Shown: positions 22,801 through 35,396, counted from the stretch's first letter. The stretch is DNA of 64,000 nucleotides from Amoeboaphelidium protococcarum (GCA_023515745.1 JALECJ010000005.1:248001-312000); one strand, 5' to 3'. Numbers and translations are program-made. Notes: generated from the letters alone by a model not told the origin.

Positions 22801-25800
22801 TACATTAAGCATTTGGATGCCAGATGTGGTATGTTGGAGTTGTTTAGAATTTTTGCAATGAGCGAGGAGTTCAAGTTCATCACCGTTCGACTGGAGGAGC
22901 GTGTGGAGATGTCAAGGCTGATCGAACAAGTTCCTATTCCTGTTGCGGAGCCAGCTGAAGATCCTCTTGCAAAAGTCAATGTTCTACTGCAATGTTACAT
23001 CAGTCAACTCAAGCTGGAATAGTTTTCTTTAATGTCAGATATGGTTTATATCACGCAGAGTGCTGGACGTCTGATGCGAGCTTTGTTTGAGATTTGCCTG
23101 CATAAGAAATGGGCACATGCGACTTCTTAGGCTCTAGAACTATGTAAGATGGTGCATCGGAGGATGTGGTCCGTTATGACTCCGCTGCGTTAATTACCAG
23201 GAGCTGTTGATGCAGATATTTTGCGCCGTTTGGAGCGTAAAGAGTTCCCATGGTAGAAATTAGTGCTGCTTAATCCTCAAGAACTGGGGGAGCTAGTCAG
23301 AAATCCCAAGGCTGGTAGAGTATTGAAGGATGCTATACAGCAGATTCCGCGCTTAGATGTGCAAGCTTCTATTCAGCCGATAACGATGTAAAAGTTGAAA
23401 ATTGAACTTTAAATTGGTGCCAATTTTACGTTTAATGATTAAGTTCATAATCCTGGTGGTGAGACTTTCTGGATACTCGTTGTCGATGGTGATGGTTCTA
23501 GTGTGTTACACTATGAGCAGTTTGTATTGTATCCAGATGCTATTGAAGATCAGCAATCCGTATCTTTTCACGTTCCTGTTCTGATGCCTCTACATCCTAA
23601 TTACTTTGTTAGCGTTGTATCTGATGCTTGGATAAAGTCAGAGAGCCGTATCGCTCTATCATTCAAGAATCTCATTCTACCTCCTCCTGCTGATAGATAT
23701 ATCGAAATTGCTTAGGATTATCCTTGCGTTTCTGTGGACTCTGTACTCAATTAGCAACTGCAATAGTACTTCCATGATTAGTACAACGCTGATTCGTTAG
23801 ATGCCACCACATCTGTGGTTTTAAATCATATTACGGAAAATGGTCTCAATTAAAGTTTATTGGTCACGTCCTCAGTTTCACCCAATGCAAGTATCATCCA
23901 AGATTTTTCTCTAATAATGTACTATAAGAGCCTTGATATGGGCAGTGATAGCTCTTAATCAGTATCAGTAGATGGCAAGATTGTTGTCATATCTCTGAAT
24001 GAGCAGAGTGCTGACGAGTCTTTCTAGAGGCTGCAAAAATTGGCTTAGCTCTTGAATGTGAGACTGTATTGGTAAAAGTAATGTACAGATATCAACGTTG
24101 AGAAGCTGAATGAAGCAGATATTCTATTGGCATGTGCAAGTTCATTTGAAGTTTTATCTCGACGATGGAAGTCTATAGAATTCCTATAAAAAATGAGTCT
24201 TTGTGTGGTATCCGATACTCATTTAATCATGGATAGCTCTGATGGCTATTGCTTGGAGCAGTGCATTATGCGTATGAAATACATCTAGCTTTAGTTAGAG
24301 TCAGCAATGAGTATAGTGGCTACTGGGTATCCTGTGGCTAATGCTAAAGATTTAGGTACTTGGCTGGGATGTCAAGAAGAGTCCGTCTTCAATTTTGCTC
24401 CTTCAGTCGATAGTTTACGTGATGAAGTGGTAGAAGTGCTACCTGTTGAGAGTACGCTGGTCCAAGGTTTGCATAATTTCTTAAATGCTGAGATATGTAA
24501 CAAGTCTGTTGAAAGTTAGCAAGAGGCTGTAGAGTTCTTGTCATTGTCCTTCTGGATGCGCAGATTGTATAAGAATCCAAACTATTATAATCTGATTAAG
24601 AATGATGCTGCACATATCTCAGAGTTCCTGTCAGAGGCTGTTGAAACTGTAATAGGAGACCTGCAAGAAGTGTAATGTATTGATTTGGCTCAAGATGGAG
24701 AGGAGATAGTACCGCAAAGTCTTGGCTTAATTGCTTCTTATCATGGAATTGATTACTTGACTATCGATATGTTCTCTTAGTCTGCAAGTCACCAGATGAA
24801 GTTAAAAGTATTGTTGGAAATGCTGGCAATGTCTGCCGAGTTCTCTACTCTGTTAAGTAGTTTAAAGCTGGATAAAGGATAGATCAGGTCTTTATATGAG
24901 CATTGCGTGTTTAAGTTGGCTGCTGATGATCGTGGTAGAGTCAATTTTAATGATCCCAAGACTGCTATTTTCACACTACTCTAAGCCTATTTCAGTAGAA
25001 TGAAGATATCTGACAAGTTGAAAGCAATGCTTGACCAGAAGATTCTCCCACTATCGGTCAATCTAGTGTATGCTTTGGTTGATGTACTGTCCACTGCGAA
25101 GATGCTTGACTCTGTAATAACTTCAATCGAGCTGTGTTAAATGCTGATTCAGTCAATGTGGTCTGACAGAGATAGTCCTTTGAAATAGCTGCCATTCTTC
25201 GATGCGAATAGATTATAGAAGGCGTCAGATTTTGGCATAGAGTCCATTTATGATCTGGCCGAAGTGGATGACTCTGTTAGAGAGCAACTATTTGAAGGTC
25301 TTTCTGAAGATCAAGTTTAGTTGATTGCAGAGACCGCCAACAGATATCCGTAGATTGAAACGCAGTTTGCTATAAATGGAAATCATCATTAGGAGAACAT
25401 ACAAGTGACTGTTGACGCGAGATCTACGGTCACTATTGATGTACATCTCAGTCGTGATTAAGACGATAATAGTTTTGAAGACAATGACTTAGAAGGATTA
25501 AATGCCATGTAATAAGTGAAAGATGATGGCGACGATCTTGAAAAAGAAGAGTGTTTGCCACCAGTGCTCACCATCAACTATCCGGATAAGGAGCGTCAGG
25601 AAGGATGGTGGTTTATCGTCGGTAAACACAATGAAGGCAGCCCGAATGAGTTGGTTTCCATTAAGCGCGTGCACTTTGTCTATGACTTTATTGCTAAACT
25701 TCAATTCCAAGTTCCAAGTGAAGGCGGTGAGCACAAGTACCAGCTTCTCCTTCTGTCTGATAGCTGGGTAGGCTGTGATCAAGAGTACTCGTTCACTGTC

Positions 25801-25818
25801 GTTGTAACTCAAGAATGA
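19894..25818 (+). CDS. BRR2: Brr2 (U5 snRNP 200-kDa) RNA helicase with degenerate C-terminal cassette
   Basis: This encodes 1974 aa, single exon. It is the Ski2-like helicase that unwinds U4/U6 in the spliceosome. The N-terminal cassette is intact: APTGAGKT (near residue 470), [34 protein letters not shown] and [12 protein letters not shown], then a Sec63 unit with winged-helix and HLH features. The C-terminal cassette is heavily reduced. No Walker A is found, and the motif II position reads VSDTHLI. From the FNFAPSV segment the sequence jumps within about ten residues to [19 protein letters not shown], so RecA-2 of cassette 2 (about 200 residues in human) is absent. The C-terminal Sec63 unit and [10 protein letters not shown] end are present. 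Human and yeast proteins are ~2140-2160 aa. The intact N-terminal motifs predict an active helicase. Confidence 0.97.
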
Positions 25819-26087
25819 TTTCAATCAATATGAAAAACCTTTACTTAATACTTATTAGTCTGTATTTCACTTTACTAATTTCTTGATTGCTTCCCTTATA
25901 GAGTGACATGGCAAGATGTAAGAAATTCCTTACTAGTCGTCATCGTCATACAGATCGGCCTAATCAAATGAAACGCGCGCGCTCCTTGACGGCTCTTCCT
26001 TTCCTCATCCTATTTAGTGCCGACTTTATCAACTGCTTACTTATAATCTCTGATTAACCATACAACAATATACTTTAGCGCGTCAGC

Positions 26088-27171
26088 ATGTCAAAGTTGT
26101 AATCAATTAAATAGGTAAGATGATGTCAGTTAGCGGAATTAATTGTGTAACTGTTGAATTTTGTAGTTGCGTTTTAATTCCACTTCTAGTGGTGGCGCCG
26201 TTGATGCTCCGTTCTATAAGAAGACTTGGTTTTGGGGTGGCGTTCTGCTGGTGGGCGTTGGTGCAGTGTTTACCAAGTACTTGTTCAGTGGTAAAAGATC
26301 TCCACTTGGCGGCAATGGTAAGAAGTTATTGTCTTAATCCGCCGCTGATGCGCCGCCATAGTAGCAGTACGCAATCAGCCCGAAAGAGTTCACTCCACTT
26401 ACATTGGAGAAGGTGGAGCCGGTGAACTACAACACCAACCTGTACAGATTCAAGTTTGATAATCCGGAGTAGACTTTGGGTCTGAACGTGGCCAGTTGTC
26501 TATTGGTCAAGGCCGACTGTGCAGTCAAGAAGGAGGATGGTACGGTGAAGATTGAGTCAACTATTCGTCCATACACTCCAGTGAGCGAACGTCACGTCAA
26601 AGGCCATGTCGATCTGGTGGTGAAGACTTATGAGAATGGTGTCATGTCCAAGCATATGAGCCTTATGAAGCCTGGTGATACTCTGCTCTTCAAGGGACCT
26701 CTGGGCAAGATCAAGTACGAGGAGAACAAGTGGAAGCATTTGGGATTCCTGATGGGAGGCAGTGGATTAACACCAGCTTTGTAGATTATCCGCGAAATTC
26801 TTGGTAATCCTGCTGATAAGACCAAAGTCACTCTGATATTCGCCAACCAGTCATAGCGCGATATTCTACTCAAGGATGAGTTGGATCAGCTGGCAAAGCA
26901 GCACCCAAACCAGTTCAAGCTATTCTACACTGTGGACAAGGCTGAAGATGGATGGAAGGGATTCGTGGGGTACATTGATGAGAAGAAGTTGAAGAAGGCC
27001 AATATGCCAAAGGTTTCCGAGAAGGACTCTATGGTTCTGGTGTGTGGACCGCCTGGCTTCATGAAGGTGATGTCTGGTGATAAGAATCCTGACAAGTCTC
27101 AGGGAGAAGTTGATCCTAACTCTTTGCTCGGCAAGTTGGGATTCACCAAGGATAATGTCTACAAGTTCTGA
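26088..27171 (+). CDS. MCR1: NADH-cytochrome b5 reductase, Mcr1-type
   Basis: Exon 1 is 26088-26114 (MSKLQSIKQ); a 52-nt intron GTAAGATG to TTTTGTAG follows; exon 2 is 26167-27171. The product is 343 aa. It is a membrane-anchored flavoenzyme that passes electrons from NADH to cytochrome b5 or related acceptors. A single hydrophobic anchor (FWGGVLLVGVGAVFTKYLF) follows a short basic N-terminus, like yeast Mcr1 of the outer membrane and intermembrane space. FAD motif RPYTPVS, then HLGFLMGGSGLTPAL (NADH binding), VCGPPGFMKVM and a terminal VYKF are the classic family markers. Mitochondrial location is inferred from the N-terminus. Confidence 0.93.
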
Positions 27172-27292
27172 TTATCGATTGAATTTCAATTTTAATCAAA
27201 GTTTGTAAGGATAATTAATTTAAGCTTTGATTCAGCATTAATATTTCTTTAATGAACTTAAGCACCATCAATGACAGTCATATAAATTGAAG

Positions 27293-30070
27293 TCACCTGT
27301 CCCACACTTTGCGACGCTTTAAAAGCTCCATCGTAACTATTGCGACAGCGTAAACATCAGCTGCAAAGTATGACACGATTTCTTGCCCAGCAAGAGTTGT
27401 ATTGCGTAATTAGTGTAAAATCTCAGGCGCTGCATAACTTATTGATGCGCCTTTGATCTTACCCGTGTGAAAAGCCTTGACTTTAAGAGACTGCTCATCC
27501 ACTATCTTTGAAAGTCCAAAGTCAGTCAATACCGAGAATATCATCCCACTCTGTGCATCATAGTCCAGCAAGGCGTTATCAGGCTTTATATCCAAATGAA
27601 CGATACCGCTTGAATGCATGATGGAGAGTGCCTGGGAGAGAGTCTTCACCAGATACAGCACCTACCGTTTCGAATACCTGAACTACATGGCCATCTTGCT
27701 CTCTCCATGAATGTAATTTCTCATAGAGCCCAGTTCGTAGAATCGCAATAAAAGGCCAGCAGGTTCTTCACTATACGCGTAGATATAAGCAAACCTTGGA
27801 TCATCTCTGAATCTGTACATTATGCTCAACTCCTGGAAGAATATGGCACGCTAGTTATCAGTCAACATACGGGTACTACGCGCAATTTATTTAAACAACA
27901 GCTTAACACCAGCTGGAACTCTTTATTAAAGTGATGAATTCAACAACACCTCTGCAAAGTAAATAGAGCCAATACCACCCCTTGTCAATAACTTGGATGT
28001 CTTAAAATCTACTCCATACTGCGCTTGCATAAACACTGGGATGGCAATAATATTGGATGCTTAAATCGTTGTCTGTTACATAGTTGTACTTGAGAACGGA
28101 ACCGGGTGAGTAGCGCTATTAACCAAGGTAGTACTATAGTCCATCTATGGTGAGCCTCTGGCCTATCTAACCATTTTGCGCAATCTCCTCTTAGTTACAA
28201 AGTAAGCAGCTCCTATTACAAAGACAGCGATAAATGCAATAGTCGCAATCAACGCGTATGCACTAACCATACTTAGAGACTGATTCGGATTTGACTACAC
28301 ATCCGGATAACTAATGGTAAGTACGTCTTGGCTCTGAGTAGTGCTTTAAATAATATCAGAACCGAAAGTAAACTATATTCCAGGTCCATATAGAGTTTAC
28401 GAGCTCGTTATAGGCGCTTAACCAGTAGATAATGTACTGGACAATGAACTAGTTACCGTGTCATCTGAGCTAACCAGAGTGGGCATAGTCATAAAGTCAT
28501 TGGTGAGAGACAGTGAAGCAGAGGCGGATGATGCATTCAGTACTGTACTAGAGAATGGAGTTGTTGTCAGTTGAGATGCAGAGGAATTCCATTAACTTTA
28601 AGGCAGCGAGGATGTACTAACAAATGTTAGAGTAGTCACATTAGGAAAGATCATGCTAGTAGAGGAGGTTCTTGACGGTTCCACAGATGTGGCAGTAATG
28701 GAAGGTAGTGATGTAGTAGTGGCAGTACTTGTTGTCATCGATGTTGTTATCGGAGTAGTAGTCGTTGTTGTAGGAGTTGAGGTACTTGTACTTGTGGTTG
28801 TTGTTGTTGTTGTGGTACTTGTAGTCGTTGTGGTGGTAGGCTTTGTTGTCATAGTAGTAACAGATGGCAAATATGATGCCTGATAGGGAGCCGCCAATGT
28901 TTTGGCTAAAGGCAAGTCCTTATTTACCAATATAACCGCATTTCCATTCAGGAGCAGATCACTCGCCCCAACAATTATCACGGTACGATCATCAAGCATC
29001 GTCATCGATGTAAATACCATCGCAAAATCAGGTTCAAACCAATGATAATAGAAGTCGCCATCAAAATTAGTAAAATAGTTCAGCATCAAATTGCCAGCCC
29101 AATTAGAATCTTTGTAAACATCAACACTACCGACATTCATAACTTTATTGGAAGAGAGATCGATGTGAATATCAAAGAGTTTACAGTGAAACTGCTTATA
29201 ATACACAAAGAATCTAGGATCCAATGTGCCATCCAGTCCATATCTTACAACTAGAGTGGCATCACCGGCAAGGGTATAATACGTTGCCACATCATTTGTA
29301 TATGAACCTTTCCAAATTCCACCAGCATTCAGATAGCCACGGTAAAGTTTCACAGTCTTAAACTCGGTCAAGCTACTGGTATACAATGTTCTCTACCATC
29401 GTAAAGTGAAGCCCCCAGATGATGATACAGCATAACTAGCAATGAATCCCTTTCGTTAACCTGACTACAAGACACTGCCGGTAACGACCAAATTAAGATC
29501 ATCCTAATTAACAGAAGATCGAATCTAATCGTCAGTACCAAGATCAATGATGATACGATTCAAAAGAGTACCATCAGAGGCGTTAATAGACATCACCTAA
29601 CCATCTATACCTTTAAAAGAGCTCAAAGGGTCATCTTTAGTCTATCCGGTGACTGTAATTATATTTTTGGATGCAAAAAGCTATATATTCCAACCGATAT
29701 TATCCAAACCAGATGTACCATAAGTTTTCGTCCACGCTACAGAGCCATCATTCAGTAGACGTGTTACATACACGTAGCCATTAATACTATTCTTAACCTG
29801 ACCAGTGACGTATATATCACCAGTTTAATGATTTACTGCAATACCATAAGGCATGTCTGCACCAGATGACAGTTGATTAGCCTTCCACGTATGCTGCCTT
29901 ACGATTGAGCCAGTGTTGGACAGCACCTATACCATACTGGTGAGCGTCGTCTTTGTCTAACATGCAGCATAAGCAGTATTATTACCAACACGAGCCACCA
30001 CAGAGTAACAGTAATGAGCCGCACTGTTCAACACTTTATTATTGTTCAGTGGGCTGATTACTTATGACAT
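27293..30070 (-). CDS. receptor-like protein kinase with beta-propeller-like ectodomain and mucin-like stalk
   Basis: The frame from ATG 30070 to TGA 27295-27293 encodes 925 aa. Residues ~1-400 contain repeats of the form TGDIYVTGQV, GYVYVTRLLNDGSVAWTKTY and LVVTGSVL, which look like beta-propeller blades. A Thr-run stalk follows (about residues 400-460), then a Ser/Thr-rich spacer. One transmembrane segment (ALIATIAFIAVFVIGAAYFV, near 605-625) precedes a kinase domain with glycine loop TRGGIGSIYF, HLDIKPDN, DFGLSKI and APEI. The domain stops at MELLKRRKVWDR, just after subdomain IX, so helices G-I are missing. HLD replaces HRD. No signal peptide is seen at this start, so an upstream first exon may be missing. 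It resembles TKL-group receptor kinases. Ligand unknown. Confidence 0.8.
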
Positions 30071-30566
30071 GATTTAAACTACCCAGTGATCAATCAGTTG
30101 ATACAGTAATGATGTACAGTACTTGAGACACTAATTTAAACAAATTATGATCCTGTATAGGTGATTGTGTGGAGTCAAAAATTTATATAAATCCAAGTGT
30201 ACTGTGATGATAAAAAGACACAATGATCGATAGCAGATAGCGTTGCTGCGTCAATGGAAAATTAACATGCCTACTCCAATCTATAATTGGATCAAGATGG
30301 CCCCAATCACATCAAATCACTTTTCCCGTATGATGATATCAGATTGAAACTAAGGCAACAGATGACTAAGATTTAGATGATTTCCAGTAACAATACTAGT
30401 AATGTCGTTCAGCATTAATCTTTCTGGAAATTATTGAGAAATATAATCATAGATTCATCAACGTAATTTCTTTCAAGTAATGCACATAAACAATTAAAGA
30501 ATCTAACAGAAATAACACCACTGAGTGATCAAAACTCCAATTTTTAAAGACATTACTTTATTCCAT
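30071..30566. other. intergenic, upstream of receptor-like kinase
   Basis: This is 496 bp between two minus-strand genes. It should hold the receptor kinase promoter and perhaps its missing signal-peptide exon. A short frame MLNDITSIVTGNHLNLS (ATG near 30415) resembles blade-like sequence but cannot be connected by canonical splice sites that I can see. Nothing else is recognised. Confidence 0.4.
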
Positions 30567-32619
30567 TCAAAGTTTACTCATACTCTTGGATTCTCCGGAT
30601 GCATTAGAGTGCTGCACTAAAGGATTACTGCCGAAAATGATACTCATCTCATCCAAAGACTCGGACAGCAAGTGACCCATCTTGGCACATGCATTCTTTA
30701 CTCCAGCATTTCTCTCCGTGGATCCAGAAGTACCATTATTCTTTAACCAAGATCCAGGCCCCTCCTTCAGACTGGCAATGTTGTAATGGATAGAATCGTT
30801 CTTGATCATGTACGCAATTCCAAATCCTTCAGGCACCACCTGTCCCCATCCGTAGCCATCATAATATTCAGAAGTGATCTAAGATGAAGAAATGTACCAA
30901 TAGCTAGAGTCTTTGAATACAGGATCATCCAGCAATGCAGGCTTATGCTTCATCTCGGACAATAGCATCTTCAATCCAAGAAAATGACGATCAACTCCTC
31001 TGCCTTCCACACAGTCAGCCATGTACTTGCCATGATGATCAATGGCAGCTCTTCCCAATTGATCCAATTATTTCACACTCACCTCGGTCTTACCTTGAAC
31101 TGCTGACTGAACAAACTGCAGAGATTCATTAGACACGGAGCGACACGTCTCTGTACGTCCCCATGCAAATTTACGAGCTGTGGCACTTTCATACGTGGAA
31201 CGAGACACTCCAAATAGCTTAAAATACGCCAACTAGATAGATAATTGGACAAAAGCATCCGGAGATAATTTCAATTGCTTGACTCGGTTCTTACCAAATT
31301 TGTTATAAGCCAACACGTGATGATCATGACGCGCAATGTCCTACTAAAATCTGTCCACTGCTCTATCGATGCCACACTTTAATTACTCATCAAGATGAAA
31401 TTGCAATCTTTGAGCAACTTTAACATCCAACGCATGCACTTAATCACCACCACTCGGAGTCTTGGCAGCTTCTTACTTGCCATTTTTGAAAGCATTATCC
31501 AGAATATACTCACATAATCTGTGCGTAGGAGTAGCATCCATCATTGAGTGCTCACCCAAGAAGCCAGCTTTTCCATTCTAAAATACGATGAACTGCAAGC
31601 TTTTGTCGTACCATCTGTTCTTACCATCACCATGCCATAGCGCACGCCCAACTTCAGATAAAGTCTATGGCGAATCTCCTGGATATGAATCAATAAATGG
31701 TTCGTCGTCGAGACAAATGACAAACGCAGCACTTTCAATCTATCTAAGAACATCTTCATTTCTGCCTGATAGAGTCTTCAGATGCTGATAATAACGAGTC
31801 CATACATCTCTATTCTCTGAAGTGAGAGCTCCGACTGGGAAGCCATCAAATCCATTCTAATCAGCATCCTTCTTGATAGACATTAACGCCTTGGCCAGAT
31901 CTTGCTCATTCAGCTATTTCTGATCAGCAAATGGATTAAGAGTGTAAAATCTACCCTTTCTGATAACCAAGACATGATTGTTCTGCTGAGGATCATACAA
32001 TAAAGTCTAATCACTGCCGGCATACGGCTATCTGCACGCATTGAACATGAATGCATACTAGTGCATATCAAGTGGATGACCTTTACGTCCAGACGTATCC
32101 GGGTGAAGAGACTGCTCATTCAACATGGATCTAAACTTCATGGCCTCCTGGATGATGGAAGCTGCGCGAACACACTGATCCCGTCTGAAAGGATCATCTT
32201 TGAACTAGAAAAAGTAAGACACATTCAGTACCACACTATCTCTATAGCCCATATACGCATAGTCATTCCACCAGTCGATAAGCCAGCTCTTTCCATGCTT
32301 AGCCATATCATTGGCTTTCTGTTCCAGCTATTTTTAAGCCTGCAAGACTTTTGGATCTTTAAAGAAGTCATTCACCAGCTTGACATGTTACTCATAATTC
32401 TTCTCACCCTCGGGTCCTAAATGATTTAATAGATAAATACAATCATATGACAATGACGAATAATTTAACAACAAAAATACCTTATTATCTGAAGGCAGGT
32501 TAGATAGAACGCAAGTACTTCTCAGCAGTGTCCTTGAGAGTGGGCACAGGAAGCATGGGCAACTTGCTCTGATACCCAAAAGTAAGCTTATTCTGATCCT
32601 GCTTCAACTAATAGCTCAT
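30567..32619 (-). CDS. CRAT: carnitine O-acetyltransferase with PTS1
   Basis: Exon 1 is 32619-32481; a 64-nt intron (GTATTT to CATTTAG) follows; exon 2 is 32416-30567. The product is 662 aa. It reversibly transfers acetyl groups between CoA and carnitine for transport between organelles. Markers are an N-terminal LPMLPVPTLKDTAEKYL, the catalytic-His block GEHSMMDATPTHRLCEYIL, EGRGVDRHFLGLK (CoA site) and VVPEGFGIAYMI near the end. It finishes SMSKL, so the last three residues SKL are a canonical peroxisomal PTS1. No obvious mitochondrial presequence is seen. The PTS1 supports a peroxisomal enzyme. Acetyl rather than longer-chain specificity is inferred from overall similarity and lack of CPT membrane segments. 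Confidence 0.95.
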
Positions 32620-33019
32620 ACTTCTCCTAATTTTCTACACTCAATATAGTCTCATATTAACATAGATATTAGAATTCTATAATTACAGATGGAATAAAGA
32701 TATACTTACAGAAAGCATCAGACGATTAAACTATAAAGACTAGTATAACTTTTAGTAATTCACGCATGCACTAATGGCAAAACGATACAAAAAGAGAGAG
32801 AGAACGGAAAACAAATTTTTCATTTCAGCCAAAAGTTGCGGGAATAACAGCGCAACCAACTTGTCGCGAAGTCTCAGAATGAGAGAAAGAGAGAGAGAGA
32901 AACGCACTGTGCGGGTGGTGAAGAGGATTGCATGCATGAGATGTGAAGTAATGTTAAGCTTCATTAAAACGCAATAAAACATAATAGAGATATAATTAGA
33001 CGATAACATTCAAGTTTCT
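32620..33019. other. intergenic with GA-rich tract
   Basis: This is 400 bp between CRAT and the AKTIP-like gene, both on the minus strand, so it should contain the CRAT promoter. A near-perfect GA repeat with AAACGC lies around 32875-32915. Similar purine tracts next to CGC motifs occur upstream of other genes here. No coding sequence is supported; open frames on both strands are low-complexity. Confidence 0.5.
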
Positions 33020-33640
33020 TCATTACCGTAAGAGTTGTGATTTCAAGTTGCGATACTCTTCTTCCGACATTGACTAGGCGGTTTATAAAGGAATCTTGAA
33101 ATACTCGTGATCAGCACTTTACATATTAGTCTGTGTGGAGTGCACAAAGTCGCGAATCTTGGTTCGTATCATCATTGAGCTATCTTCCACGGCGGCAGAC
33201 TATGCTCTTAATATCATATCAGTATCTGTAAACACTCTTTAAACATAGAGCAGAATATCGCGCATATACACATCATTCAAATATACATCTTCATTCCGTT
33301 TGTGTTATTATTATTGTTACTGATGCAATTTCTGTTCCATTGACTCTCTCATCAGAGTCATATCCAACTGACCACCGTATTATTTAATTAGCGGGTGGTA
33401 AATATTACTGTTATGAAATATGACTTCTGGTAGTTAATTCTAGAATATTAAGTAAGGATACTAAGGAGGTACTTGAATGCTAAACTTGAGAACGGCCTAC
33501 TGATAGGGCCCCTCTTTCACGAACCAGACCACGTCCCAGCGACACTCTGCAAGCACTGGGAGTACATACATTCCATCAATCGGATGTGTCCTCATATAAT
33601 CATATTCAATAGCCAATGCATATTTACCCAGTGTTGACAT
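33020..33640 (-). CDS. AKTIP: AKTIP/FTS-like ubiquitin E2 variant (UEV)
   Basis: A single exon encodes 206 aa. The first ~115 residues follow the UBC fold of the Fused-toes/AKTIP family: ALAIEYDYMRTHPIDGMYVL, VLAECRWDVVWFVKEGPYQQ and AVLKFSIQVPPQYPYLIF, then FHNSNIYHPLIKQYGGQLD. The catalytic Cys position of active E2 enzymes is not present, as in other UEVs. A Gln-run (QQQQQQ) and a helical tail with SMSEEEYRNLKSQLLRQ follow. In animals and fungi FTS works in the FTS-Hook-FHIP complex that links endosomes to dynein. That role is inferred by family. Start ATG 33640 fits the usual short N-terminus. Confidence 0.85.
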
Positions 33641-34037
33641 TTCGGATGAGTTTGATTATACTGTAATGCAAATGAACTCTGCCGAACACAAATAAATCGC
33701 GTGTCGCTGACCAGAAACGATAGTGCTAAGGAGTTGTCTTGACACAATGATAAAATTTTAATTTTATAGAACAAATGAACTGAAGAAGATAATTGGGATA
33801 TATGTTAATATAATTGATTCAAAATAATGTAGCTAGAACAAAAAGAAAAACATAAATCACTATATGTCTGCGCACTTACTACTGCATTGTGATGTGCTGC
33901 AGTGCAGTGAAGGAGAATTGGTTGCCATGGAGATATTCAATCTTCTTGTAATCTTCTATTGTGATCGTTTGCAAAAGCATTTGTAATTTAAAATCTTTAG
34001 CATAATTCACTTATCAGAACCATAACATTGTTAGGAT
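33641..34037. other. divergent intergenic region
   Basis: This is 397 bp between the starts of the AKTIP-like gene (minus) and the coiled-coil gene (plus), presumably a shared promoter region. It is AT-rich. A minus-strand frame of 60 codons (33774-33592) extends out of the AKTIP gene in another frame and is not supported. Nothing else is recognised. Confidence 0.5.
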
Positions 34038-35396
34038 ATGGTCAAGCGATACGGTAATGCGACAAGTTCTGACAATCCATTTGCTCCTGTGTAAGATCAT
34101 GGTGATACATCCAGATTGAGGGATTAAAGACAGGCTTAGATTGGGAAAAATTTGTATCGCAATGATAGCGATTATGGTTACGAGATGGTCCAAAAATCTT
34201 CAGGACTGTATATGGATTCTCAAGATGACCGCCGTCCTTAGGCACGCCATTAAAAAGACTTTCATGAGCCCAGTAGAAATTAGATTCAATCGTTTGAAAG
34301 ACTCGATCATCATGGCTTGAAACAGTCAGCTTACAACAATCATGGTTCCAATTTTCCATATTAAGCTCCTCCTGCGCAATAATAATAGTATGAATTTGCT
34401 CACGATTATATGCAATTCAAGCAGCGCGACATATCAAGATAGTAATCCAGGGAAAGTCTGGCGCGATCAGAAGATCACAAGGATATCAGCATCAAACCGA
34501 ATGCACAGTAGCTGCTTAGACAGCAGATGGCAGAAGTTGCGCGTAAAAAAGAGCTGGATAAGCAAAGGCGATTGGAGGAGGACAGATTGGAGGAAGAGAG
34601 GATAGAGCGGGAACGGCGTGAGCTTGCACGGAAATATGAATTTGAGCGCAAAAATGAAAAGGCTATTGGGTAGAAGGGGACTGGTGAATCTGGTGATGGA
34701 GAAGTCATGATTTTTGCCGGGAGTAAGAAATAGTCCTAATTAGATCGAGCAAAGGAGGAAGCATCTAGGAAGTTTTTGGAAGCTTAGAAAGAGGCAGAGC
34801 TGTTGAAGAAGAATAGATTTAGCGATAAACGTGGTGCTATGTAAGAGAAAGTCGAAGCAAGAAGTAAATAAGGTAGCAGGCGATAATCTACGTAGAGTAA
34901 TAGTTAGTAGCCGTAGTAAGATTAACAAGAGTAGAGACGAATGTCTTAGAAACTTGATAGATAGAATGTGGATGCCGCGATTTAAAATGTCCCTCCACAA
35001 GGCTCACTGACTCTACCAGTATTTAATCAGAATGCAGTTCCGGCGTAATAGCTTCCATAACTACCAGTCTAATCTTTTGAGTTGTCATCGAAAGCAATGT
35101 CAATACTGGATTAGCTAATTTAAATGAAAATGCATTTGGAGTAAGAGAGATTGCTGTTTCAATAAGAGGTCTCGATGACGCGTTAATTGATGCGCAATAC
35201 TGATTAAATCCCCCAACCGTCACCTTATCTGGGTATCATGCAGCAAAATAAAAATGTCGGTAATGGATCGGCACCAATGTTAATCTAGATGTCTAGTCAA
35301 AACACGGTAGAAAGCCAGAATGAGTTAAAGTCAACTTCAAAGTTAGTCCCACTCTCGATATGTCGATTGGATGATTGTAGAATGTTGGACATGTGA
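34038..35396 (+). CDS. Gln-rich coiled-coil protein, possibly centrosomal or ciliary
   Basis: This encodes 452 aa, single exon, ATG 34038 to TGA 35394-35396. The N-terminal ~150 residues are polar and disordered. A long charged helix follows (QLLRQQMAEVARKKELDKQR, then a run of Glu/Arg through about residue 210). A second helical block, a Gln-rich linker and another short coiled coil (ILDQLIQMKMHLEQERLLFQ) complete it. The arrangement recalls CSPP1/CCDC66-type centrosome and cilium proteins, but similarity is not specific enough to assign one. A 105-codon minus-strand frame (34359-34042) overlaps it; the plus frame is preferred because it continues uninterrupted through the coiled coil. It is convergent with the secreted-protein gene, ending 54 bp before it. 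Confidence 0.8.

Noticed and set aside
28653-28883. Val-rich plus-strand frame
   Set aside because: It is the complement of the Thr-run stalk of the receptor-like kinase.
34042-34359. 105-codon minus-strand frame
   Set aside because: It is antisense to a longer plus-strand frame that runs without interruption into a clear coiled coil (34038-35396).
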